NCBI GenBank assembly: GCA_002633025.1
Contig: NMRB01001831.1
Location: 1 to 64,000, forward strand
Length of the DNA stretch: 64,000 bases
Direction of reading: 5' to 3'
Source: Notospermus geniculatus
Lineage: Eukaryota; Nemertea; Pilidiophora; Heteronemertea; Lineidae
Below, piece by piece: positions 10,601-22,600 of this stretch. Below the pieces are notes generated by a model. It did no database searches, was not told the DNA's origin, and worked only from the letters and a program-made list of their open reading frames with translations. Every line of letters starts with the position of its first letter. Position 1 is the first letter of the stretch. The position numbers were made by a program, and so were the translations under genes.

Positions 10601-13600
10601 TTTTATCAATTATCGGAGTGTCACGTTCGAATGGAGGCTAAAAACATCGCAATTTCTCCCTGAATAAAATAATTGATTCAAGGGCACTACGGCAAGCAGA
10701 TCATCACAAAATTGTTGGGTTGTAAAAACATTGATGGAAAACTAGAAGGTTTACAGTTGCAGGAAACCATGGAGAATTGCAGAACGTAATCTAAAGGCTG
10801 CTTCGACACGTTTGCAGACGCGGTTTCGGTGGCGGGAGCGGGTGCGGGTGAAACATAATTGGAAATACGTTGGTTCGATTTTTTCCACCCGTGCCCGCCT
10901 CCTATTCCGCACCCGCAAACGCCTCGTGGAAAAGCAGCTTAATGCAATGTGGGCGAAAAACCTCCAATATATCATAGAGCGGAATGCAGGGATAATCTAG
11001 GCCATTTTAGAGAAGCGATGTACCGTGCCCCTAAAAAAATTTTTTAGGTCCATTAGTGCCCCCATATTCTTTGTCAGGGTCCTTTTTGGTCATACCACCT
11101 GCTTAGAAACTGACTTACATTGGCTGTTGCCTGGAGTTTTTAAGAGACCTTTTTAACTGGCAAGCTTCTCAATTCTGTTTGTCATGTTTGTAAAGCCGCC
11201 CATACACGGCGCAAATATTATTGCACAATATGGGGCCCAAATGGGTGGTCGTGTGCTTTTCGCATGATGGGTAGAAGAAAGATTGGCAATAATATTGCCC
11301 ATTGTGATCCTCATATTGTGCAATAATATTGATCGTGTATGGGCCGCTTAATGTAGAAACATCGCGAATGAAAAGCGCCCTTTTCATAAAGTTTGCACCG
11401 CGCCCATCTGAAATCCTAGATAACCCTGGGAATCTCCCGCAGCATCCAGACACCTCTGCGAGGACTGACCACCATCCACGAGTCCTTGTATCTTCTGCAT
11501 ATGTCGCACTGCCCTTTGGAAGGACACTGAGTGATGACGTATACCGGAACGGACCTTCCATGTGACGTGTGCTAAGGTTAGTCCGAACGTCTGACTCGTA
11601 TTGCTATTTTTAGAATCTGCTGTACGCTAATACAGAGTCAGATGATAAGTAAACCGAAGAACCAGATTTTGGTTCTACGTCATCAGCATGATCAGATCAC
11701 TGATTGGTGGTTCCCGTATCACGTGACCTCAAACTGTAAAGATGGCGATGCTGTGCATTCGCCGATTCGGCTTTTCGAGAGGAATATTTTTCGTGATTTT
11801 GATAACAAATTGCGGTTTTCTTAATGTTTGTCTGGCTAAGAGTGAACAGAGAGCGTGACTGCGAGTGTATAGCTGGTTGAAACAGCAAGTAAAATGCCTG
11901 AAAGCAGCGTTGTCAAGTGATACGATTGCCGTTGCACTAAATGTATTCAAAACACGACCTGGAGATGGACGGACCAATCAAAATAGACCCCCCGCGATAG
12001 GCTTCATCTGACTCTTGTTGCGGCCGTCAGTTCTGCAAATGAGCAACAGGAGGCAGTGTTCGGACTATGCTAAGGTATGCAGCTAAGGTAGGACAATACA
12101 CCGATTTCACATCTCGCACGATCACAGCGCCCCTAGTAGAATTTTCGACGGCCACTTCCGTTTTCAACCTCACCATCAGGACTAAGGCAAATATTTCCTA
12201 GATCGAGGTTGAAAAACACGTGTTGGTTCCCAATACCGCCGCCAGGGATCCATCGCCTGGTGGCGGCATTGGGTACTAATGCGTGCAATTCAACCTCGAT
12301 CCAGGAAATTTTTGCCCGTACTCCTGGTAGTGAGGTTGAAAACGGAAGTGGCCGTCGAAAATTCTACCAGGGGCGCTGCGATCGTGCGAGATGTGAAATC
12401 GGTGTATTGTGCTGTGTACTGTACATGAAGCATGGTCATCAAAATCTTGCGAAGCATTGAAAGACTGCACCTTGAAACTTCTGACAGTTAACCACAACAG
12501 ACATGACGGAACCTGTTTACAAAATAGACTGGGAATGGATGGCAATTGTGACAAAAACATCAAATTATTCTCAAGAGAGATAGGTGTGGTTGACAAGATG
12601 ATCATCATAACAGCCCTGATGATAGAAAGATGATCACTATAACCCCATTACTATGATTACCACAGCCTGCAATTTGGGAACTGAAATTTGAGATAGGCAA
12701 GATACGTAGCAACCACTTAGCCATAGTTTATGATAAAAGATAAAGTGGAGTGATGCAGACACACTTCAACTATTGTAACATACATGTAGTGCTGATCCCA
12801 GACATAATAGTGAGGTTTCGCAAGCGCCCGGTTAGGCCATACGACGACGTTTATCTATTGTTTGGGTATACCCACACAATAGATTAACATCGTCGTATGG
12901 CCTAACCAGGCGATTGCGAAATCTCCCTAATGCCAGAAAGAGTTTCCCTGTCAATATATACACCGATTTCACATCGCGCACGATCGCAGCGCCCCTGGTA
13001 GAATTTCTGACGGCCACTTCAGTTTTCAACCTCACTACCAGGAGTACGGGCAAAAATTTCCTGGATTGAGGTTGAATTAAGCGCATTGGTTCCTAATGCC
13101 GCCACCAGGGGATGGGTCCCTGGCGCCGGTATCGGGAACCAACACGTGTTTTTCAACCTTGATCTAGGAAATATTTTCCACTCATTTGAAAAAGGGCAGG
13201 GCAGGGGCGTAGCTAGGGGGGGCAGGGGCAAATGCCCCCCCTCCCCGAGCTAAAAGGGACAAAGCAAATTTTTCTTCTAAAAGGTCATTTTCCTTCTTCA
13301 AGTCCAGTTATTGTGGTGTCAGTGTGGGGAAAATGGATCTGAGAGGATGTAGATTTTCAATTTTTTTCTGGAGGAGGACCCCCCAGACCCCCTTCCGACT
13401 TCACCCTCCAGATTCTATCATCATAGCTATAGCCATAGCTAGCTATGCCCCTGCAGGGGAGACTTTTCTGGGCCACCCTGTATAGTGACCCTCGTTTTAT
13501 GTTCTGTTGTTAAAGTTAAAGTTTGGGTTTATAGTCTGATATCAACAACGGTAGAGGTGTCATCCGACTTCACACTTTAACCCCAGTCTATCCTGAAACC

Positions 13601-16600
13601 TTTCAGTAGAACTCAGATGAGCTGCTCATTCAGCGCTACAATCTGAGCATTTCTGACCGGTATCCATTTATACACCTGGGTGGAGAGAGGCCAGTACGGC
13701 AAAGAGACTTGCCCAAAGTCTCACGCCCAGTGGGATTCGAACCCGGGATCCTCTAACCGCTAGTCGGAGGCCCGAACCACTACACCACCGTGGCTCCGAT
13801 GGCTGTTGTCACCGCATCAACAAACAGCTCGCATTATTACCAACTCATCGACTACTGGCACAATACCATCACAATACCGTATTCTTAAAGCAAAAGGACA
13901 GCCCTTCACGACTATATCCCAATCCAGCAATCAATATCACTCCGTCAGAATAAATCCTCGAAAAATCACTAAGAACACGATTCAAACTCCTGAAAGTTTC
14001 AGACAAGTCCGAGGCTGAGACGGATTTAAATAGCGAGGCAATCTCCAGTATGATGTGATCGAAGCCAGCTGAGTGAGTGATCTATGTTTCTCTTTGCAGT
14101 CTCCCTATATCCACGTTTGAATCATGCTCTGTTCGAAATGGCATGACCAAGTTACCAGCATGTATTGTTCTGGTGGAGTGGACTGGTGCACTGGCTATCA
14201 TGTGCCACGTGTAAATGACATTACCACGTGGTAATGGGCGAATTTTACACCAAAAATGTGTACTTTTACACATGTTTCAATAGGAGCAGTCAGCCGCGCA
14301 TATTGCCAACAGATGACAGCAAAGTCTTAGCGGACCAATGTACAGGAAAATCTACGTGATTGCTGCTCGATCGATAATGACTGGGTCCGCTAGATGCATT
14401 GAATTGGGCCGTCGTGACACCTAGTGGTCAACTCGCTGACAGCTCCTATTGGTGTAAATTTCACCCATTACCACGTGATAATGTCATTTACACGTGGCAC
14501 ATTTTTGTAAGGGTTTGGTCAGACAAAAATTAAAGTGAACTGGTCACACCTGTCAAGTTGTCTGCGTAGAGAATTGAACGATGCCATCTTGAATTTATTA
14601 CAGTTCTCAAATCAGGAACTAATTTCACAGTGATCGCATATTTGGACAACTGCTGTGGCTTTTCTGCCTTCGAATATTATAAACCGATTTCACATCTCGC
14701 ACGATCGCAGCGCCCCTGATAGAATTTTCGACGGCTACTTCCGTTTTCAACCTCACTATCAGGAGTAAGGCAAATATTTCCTAGATCGAGGTTGAAAAAC
14801 ATGTGTTGGTTCCCGATACCGCTGCCAGGGATTCATCCCCTGGTGGTGGTATTGGGAACCAATGTGCACAATTCGACCTCCATCCAGGAAATTATTGCCC
14901 ATACTTCCTGCGGAAGTAGCTATCGAAAATTCTACCAGGGGTACTGCGATCATGCGATGTGAAATCGGTGTATTGAGAACAAATACAAATGTTGCTCACC
15001 CATTGGTTAATGTTCATAATCACCTATCTAGGCCTAGTAGGCCAGGCCAGAATATCCAGAACTGCCTTATACTGGTGAATCTCTAGTATATAAAAGCCTC
15101 ACATACCCACTCGCCAATAAATAATTGGTAGTTTTCCATCCTTGGCTCTGGAATGATCCCGATCAGTTTTTCATCAGAGAACATGATGAAGTAGACATCA
15201 GTTTGTTCCAGCCGGGCTTGAAAAAAATACACCGTGATGCGTACATGGTACAGAGGGATGATGAAAGTCTATCTGATAGTGATGCTGTATGGATGACATC
15301 TCCATCCATTCCATACCCTTCAGGCATATTTTGTCTCTCGGGATGTATCACATTTGAATAATTCTGAATGTATTTACATTTTTTTTCGGGATCGCATATC
15401 CTTGTCTGGTTGTTCATCTGTGGGTGTCTATGTTTATACTCCTTGTGGAGACAAAGATTTCATGAAGTGGCATACGTAGTATGCCTGGGGAGGATCAACA
15501 AATTTTAAAGTACGGATTTAAATGATTGAATAGGCCGTGCCAGCCAATGGGCGTATTCGAATCCCCGTTCTTGACAACACTCGCGCTGACCCGATTCATG
15601 TAGCTTCTGACTGAACTCGAGAATGGTAGTCTCGAACACAGCCAGCCGTCTCCAGAGATTTTCTTTGTAGCGACCTCCAACCTCGGCTGAGCATGACTAA
15701 TCTCTGGGTACAAGATTTTTTTCTTTTTAGGGAAGTGGTAGATTTTTAGGGTGCATGATTGGGGGGGGGCTGGCATAGCGCCACTCCAAAACAAGAAACT
15801 ATTTATCACTGCAAACCACCCCTTTATTCATGATATTTCAGGAACTCATTTTAACCCTTTCGGTGCCTACGTACCGGCCACCGGTGGATCCTATACCTGT
15901 CGAATGTTGCCTGCATACCGGTCACCGGTGACCTAGATTTTCAATAGAATCCCAAAGTGCCGATCAACCGGTGGCCGGTGGATGGTTTTAACCCATTGCA
16001 AATGCATAGCGGCGATGGTGCTGCCATCTGTGAATCAGCGTTTTAACTACCGCTGGTGTGATTTTTCATCAGGAGAGTAAAATGTGAGGATGCAGGGTTG
16101 GCGCTACCGCTCGCATTTTCGCCAATGGCGAACGGCAAATACCGTTGACGAAAGTAAAATATCAGGTGGCTAAAATTTTGGCGAGGGCTTCAAAATAACC
16201 CCATGTGGCGAAAAAGAGCCCTGGAAGTGCGAAACACCTTTCTGGCGATAACGTTTCCCCCCAGCTGCCCAGGTATTTTAGGTTGATTGCCCTATTCAGC
16301 TTGTGAAAACCAGCCACAAGCTCGGAAGTGACCCGACTTCAACATTCAATCTGACAGAGCTTGTTATATTTCCAAGTCCATTTCTCTCAAACCCCTCACT
16401 GAATTCCTGTATAATCAATTTGGCTGTAATGCAGAAAGAATGCAGTTTCCAGTCATATCAAATTTGTTTGCTAGATTGCATCCAGTAAGGAGATCTTTAC
16501 TTAAATAGCTCACTTCATAGCCGTATTGGTCATCGACGATCTTTCGGCGGGAAAACTGGGCCAGTGCCACTAATGTATGCAGAGAGGCACATGTTCTGTG

Positions 16601-19600
16601 CATGAGTCATCAAGTTAGCACTAGATGGCGACACTACTACTTTGTATAGGGTGTATCAACAACAACACTACATATTTGGAATATTTTTCTGTACCTACTG
16701 TGGTGTCAATAACTGTGGAGGGTGTCAGCAATATCAAGTGGAATACTTTTCCACATGGAGAATCAATAACAATCATGGGATACAGGATGTATCAGTGACA
16801 AAAACCTGAAACATCTTTCTTCTTTCTACAGGGTCACCTACATCCACAAGGCACCACATAACTGGCATGACATTGTCAGGCTATGTCTATATCAGTGCCA
16901 GACATGTGGCTAAGGTCCCCATGTATCATAAGTTTGCCTGAAGGAGAAAGTGGCTAAACTCCAATGATTTTGGCTAAATAAGACTTCAATGTGGCTAAAG
17001 AAATGGCTAGGGGAAAATATTTCACAGCTCCAACCCTGGAATGTTTTTACGTTTTCGGCACTTTCGGTACGGGTATTGCTCGGCACTGAAAGGGTTAACT
17101 TCATTCAAGCAGACAATACTGGGTTAGATATTTCTGTAATGAAGAAAGAAGTTACTGGAATCCACAAGAACCCCAACACTGTTGAGGATAGGAGAGATCC
17201 CCCTTCATGACTGAAGCTACGAACAAGAGACCGGGCGTCGAACCTTCAACCTCTTGGTGCCATAGCATGTATAGCCGTAGTTACACCTGAACGAGAAGTC
17301 CGGGTTTCCTTTGGTCCAGACTCGGGAGAAGTCCGGGTTTCTCCAACAGAGCACTTACACTACAAATGAGTTCAGTTAGTGCGAAACCCAGCGATCGCAG
17401 GTGAATTGGAAGGTCACATCCGCAGGTCACTCAATGTAATAACACACGTAATTATCGCAGTGCCATCTATCGCCGGGTCTAGAACTAATATAATTGCGCT
17501 TATACCTGAAGTAGAAATCCGGGACAAGTGCGGACTTCATCTAGACCCTACTCATGCTATCCGGGCTGTCCGGACTTCGTAGAGCCGTGCTTATCTACGC
17601 CCGACTTTTTTGTAGTGTAAGCAAAAGTCCGGACTTCGTTTGTAATGTAAGTACAGCTTCCCACCACCCTGTCTCTATATCCATCCTTTCCGCCAGATAC
17701 ACCCCATCCCCAGAATGACACAGAAGGGCAATAAATGAATAAGAATGCAGACCATCATCACAGATCATGGTTTAAGTATGTGATGATCTTCCAAGGAAAG
17801 ATGAGTCATGAGGTATTTATAAAGGACCATGAGCCAGGTGGACACTGATCATATGCTAAATCAATAGAGCTCTTTAGCTTGGGAGTCGTATAGTACGTTC
17901 CGTAATAATGGCAAAGAGAATGGCATAGAAATACAGGAGGAACGTCCCTCAGATAGCCGAGTGGCTATAACCAGGGTTTCCGCCAGAGGGTAAAGTGGGT
18001 AAAATTCCGTACCCTTAAATTTTTCCAGGGTACGGATCCGTACCCTCAAAAACGTTGGGTAACCATTTTTCTATGACATGCCAGACTAAACCAAACAAAC
18101 GGCATGACCGGCGCGGGGATTTTATGCTCCAAAATACGCCTAAAATGGCACCAAACATCGTTTAAAACCTTTTAAAAAATAATTTAAAAAAAATTTCAAA
18201 AAACATTTTTTTTCAAAAAAATTTTTCAAAAAAATTTTTTTTGGTCCGTAGCCTCATTTTTTTTTCTGGCGGAAACCCTGATAACATCTGCTTAGCAAGT
18301 GGCAGATCCAATGGATATCATATGGGATTAACACATTGACTGTCCGCTATGAGTTAAACTCCCTACGCAGTTGTGTATCGCGCCCCCTTCGGTTTACCCG
18401 CTCATCCACAACTGCTTAACTTCGTAAAATTCGCCGCATTTGGTCAACAGATGGCGCTGAGCGACTCGACCAATGAGAGCAGCGAGGAACCGGTAACCAA
18501 GCTGGCCTGAGACACTTTTTCATTGGTCAAGCGGTTCGTAGCCATGGTAGCACAAGAACATCCATTGCCAACGGACCAAAGAGTTAAGCAGCGTCCTGGT
18601 AGGCTGTAAAATTTGCGCCAGGCCATGACGCCATCTGTTGACCAAACATGGCGACTTCCAAGAAGTAAAGCAGTTGCGGAGAGTGAGTAAACCGAAGGGG
18701 ACGCGACTCACAACTGCGTAGGGAGTTTAGCTACAAGTATAGAGACTCGTAGTCTCAACACAAGGCCACTGTGCCGCACAAATATCCATGGCACCATTCT
18801 CAACACAAGGCTACTGTGCCACACATCCACCCATTAGTTCGGTCAACTCAACTCGCCAGAGAAAAACAAACATCCATAAAATGCATGAACATCGCTGTCT
18901 CTGAATAAACTACTTTTGAAAGAAATAATTTCCGTCTTGTTGGACTATCTTGAGAGCCAAATAGAGGCAATTTGCCTCCGTAATGACTTCTGAAAACTTT
19001 CAAATTAGTCCCAATGGTCTGCTTTGAAAAACCTGACATAGACATAAAAGACAAAAGAATTATGACTATGAACACTGAGATGTAATCAAAGCCAAAGCCT
19101 GCCAGGCAATGACCAAGTGGCTGTCGGAATGGGAACCGGCGGAACCAATGCCACGAATTGCTGCTGAGAGCGATGTGCCCGAAGATTCTTTTTTCTAACG
19201 TTATTTCAAATTATTTCTAGTGTCAAAATAACCCGCTTGTTTTGGTCGCCAGACAGTGAAACTTATGGTACTGTACATCCTGCAGCAGATGAAAATTTCA
19301 TAAATCGCATTGCTTTTTTCTTTAAAAGAAGAGAGAGGATGGTAAGAACAGGAATGTTTTTGTTTCATTATTCCTGGAGAAAAATGTACAGGCCAGTTTT
19401 CATGATGCAACGTCAACACTTAAAATGATGTCAATGAAGTTGCTGCGGGCACATATCGCTCACAGCGCCGACCTGTTGGGATAAAATGTCGCACAGGATG
19501 GTTGTCATCTTTGGTTCCATGTTCAGTCCCAATGGGGACCCTTGTGATTAAAGCCTAGCATACATTGCACTTGCGACTGGATACAACTAGTGGCCACTGA

Positions 19601-22600
19601 ACTACCTGGCGACTTTTAGGATCTAGCTGAACTGGAGGCGACTGATCAGTCGCCAGAAACGGTTACGCACCCTTGCGACTCGCAGTCGGTATGCCGCACT
19701 ACGTAACTCTACGTAGGCCCGCAATGAAAGGAGTGATAGGCCAGCGTAGCACAGCGTAGGGCTGCGTATAAGCTAGGCGTAGTCGGTACGCCGCACTACG
19801 CAACTCTACGTAGGCCCGGTGTGAAAGGGGCTAAAGGTATGATCCTCATTGAATCACAGTTTTTGAAGTAATCAAAATGCAATATTTAACTTCTGTCATT
19901 TGCTGGATAAAACTGATCAGGAGCGGAGTGAGGCTAGCCTACCGTACTTTACGACTCGCGTGACAATCTTATCAACACATGACTGAAAACTGGCAGCACA
20001 TTTTGGCCGTCAACCTACCTGTAACGATAGAATTAAATGAAAATAGTTAGATTCAATCAAAAACGAAGTCGCAATTTGGATGATGAAATTTAAGAACAAG
20101 GATATCNNNNNNNNNNNNNNNNNNNNNNNNNNNNNNNNNNNNNNNNNNNNNNNNNNNNNNNNNNNNNNNNNNNNNNNNNNNNNNNNNNNNNNNNNNNNNN
20201 NNNNNNNNNNNNNNNNNNNNNNNNNNNNNNNNNNNNNNNNNNNNNNNNNNNNNNNNNNNNNNNNNNNNNNNNNNNNNNNNNNNNNNNNNNNNNNNNNNNN
20301 NNNNNNNNNNNNNNNNNNNNNNNNNNNNNNNNNNNNNNNNNNNNNNNNNNNNNNNNNNNNNNNNNNNNNNNNNNNNNNNNNNNNNNNNNNNNNNNNNNNN
20401 NNNNNNNNNNNNNNNNNNNNNNNNNNNNNNNNNNNNNNNNNNTCACAAAGCCACAAGTAAACAGCCTATGGATACGCAGCCTTGCAAAGGCACAAGGTAC
20501 ACATCTTGACTAATCAAGGCCTCCGGTCACTCCGCCCTTCGAACTACGCTCCCTTCACCCTTGACGACCACCGTTTGTCATCCTGCTCGCAGACAGGTCG
20601 TTCCATGGACCGCACCCCCCCCACCACTGTCAATGATAAATGCGTGTAATTCAATGTTTTGTGAATAAAACATGCATTAACGTATTAGATTATTCTTCAT
20701 TTTGAGATTTTCATCGAGCCAAACCTCACAATGTTCCTATCTTCGTCATAAACCGCGCTTTCAGTAACGTTTGGCTGCTTCACATGCCACGCTCATGGGC
20801 GGCAAATGCGAGCGATAAATGCTACGGTGGTCGGCAAGGGTGGATGGAGCGATAGTAGGAGTGACAGGAAGCCTTGGTTGGGCAAGATGAAGGTACAAGG
20901 CACCATGGCTTTCTGTCACTCGACGGATGAGAAGAGCCAGGGATGATGTATCACAAAATGGCCCGTGCATTCCACCTCTTGTACCTACACTGCACTATAT
21001 GTGACTCGGCACAACAGAGTCGGAAGTCGCACAGAAGAAGACCAAAGGTGGAACCAGACAACAATTACAGAAATCGACAAAGTCAAATTTCAGAATGGGC
21101 AGACAATCCTGAAATCAGCAAACCGTTGGTGGCACCTTGGACATGTTGGGTCTTCTTCTGTGCGCATTCCAACTCATTTTGTCGTGCCGGGTCACATATG
21201 GCACACTGCTAACCCGCAGGCCATGGAGGATTTCCCTTATGGTCTAGTGGTTAGCGCGTTGGCCTCAGCGCTAGAAGTTAAGCAATGCTGAGTGCGATCA
21301 CTACTGGGATGGGGTGACCGGCATGTACATCTGGCGACCTTCCCAGTCAAATGTGGAAAGTGTAGTTCGGCACTGAGACGCAGAGTGGCGCTAAGTGACT
21401 TGAGGTTGAGCCATATCTCTGTCCGAAGGGGGACATGGTGCATTGAACCCCTTATGGCACGGCTTAACCCGCCGGCCATGGAGAGTTCCTTTATATGGCC
21501 TAGTGGTTAGCACGTTGGCCTCAGCGCTAGAAGTTAAGCAACGCTGAGCGCGATCACTACGTGGATGGGGTGATTGGCGCATGATCAGCCCGGACTGGTT
21601 TCGAACCCAGGACCTGCTCCTACAGTACGTTGCACAATTGACCTCCCTTCCGCGCCGCGCACCACATGCAGCGTCATTCACGTACCATCCTCGTATCTTC
21701 CGAGGACGTGGCGCAGCGTCATGGAAGGCATGCAGTGAAGACGTAACGTCATTCACCCGACATCACGCAACAGAAACGCGTGACGTACCCGTACCATCCG
21801 TGATGAACTGAAGGATACCTTCCGCGCCACGTCTGATGAAGGTACGCGGATAAAGGGAGGTCAATTTTGCAACGTACTGTATGCTATCAAGGCTTCTGGT
21901 GGCGAATGCTCTTTCAAATGACTCAAGAACTCCTGGTTCCTCCTACAATATGAACCTGCAGGTGTTATTGGCATCGGCATGACATTCTTATCAATACTAA
22001 CTTATTTATTGTTCATCGATATCAGAAGCATGGGTAGTGAGTCAGCGTCCAGAAATGGCCACGGTCAAGAAGGTCAGGGGCTGATTATCTCTGAATCAGA
22101 AGTGTTGTTCCAGCAATCAGAGTTAAGGCCCGTCTACACGATCATACATTTGTTCAAAACATCATCATACATTTGTATGATGATGTCCAAGCTTGTTTGT
22201 CGATTTCTGATGGAACCATCAACAGGGCGTATTTAGCTTTTTGGTCCGGGGGGAGGGCAAAAGCCTCTCGGGGGGGGGGCAGAAGACCTTTTTTGCCGTT
22301 CTTTGAACAAAATCCGCATGAAAATCATGTTTTTCGGTAGGCTCTGCCCCCTCCTAAATACGGCCCTGACCAAGGGTTCTACAACTTCTATCGCTTCACC
22401 TTCGGACTACGTTGGCACGATGTCCGAACGAGAAGTACATGTATTCGTTAGGCCCTGATATTTCAAGATGTAAATGTGTTGGATGTTGCTGCATACTGCA
22501 TGCTTTCCTTTGCCTGGTCGTACTTCTGACTGGAAGCCGGATTCTGCTTATATTCTTGGTGTTGCTGTTGATGTTTTTGCCGCTGGCCATGGTCCAGAAT

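Noticed and set aside
13734-13800. tRNA gene
   Set aside because: A and B boxes are present, but arms do not pair cleanly and a SINE body follows.
20010-20460. Long ORFs across 20107-20442, 30563-31417 and 47120-47364
   Set aside because: They consist almost wholly of unknown residues across assembly gaps.
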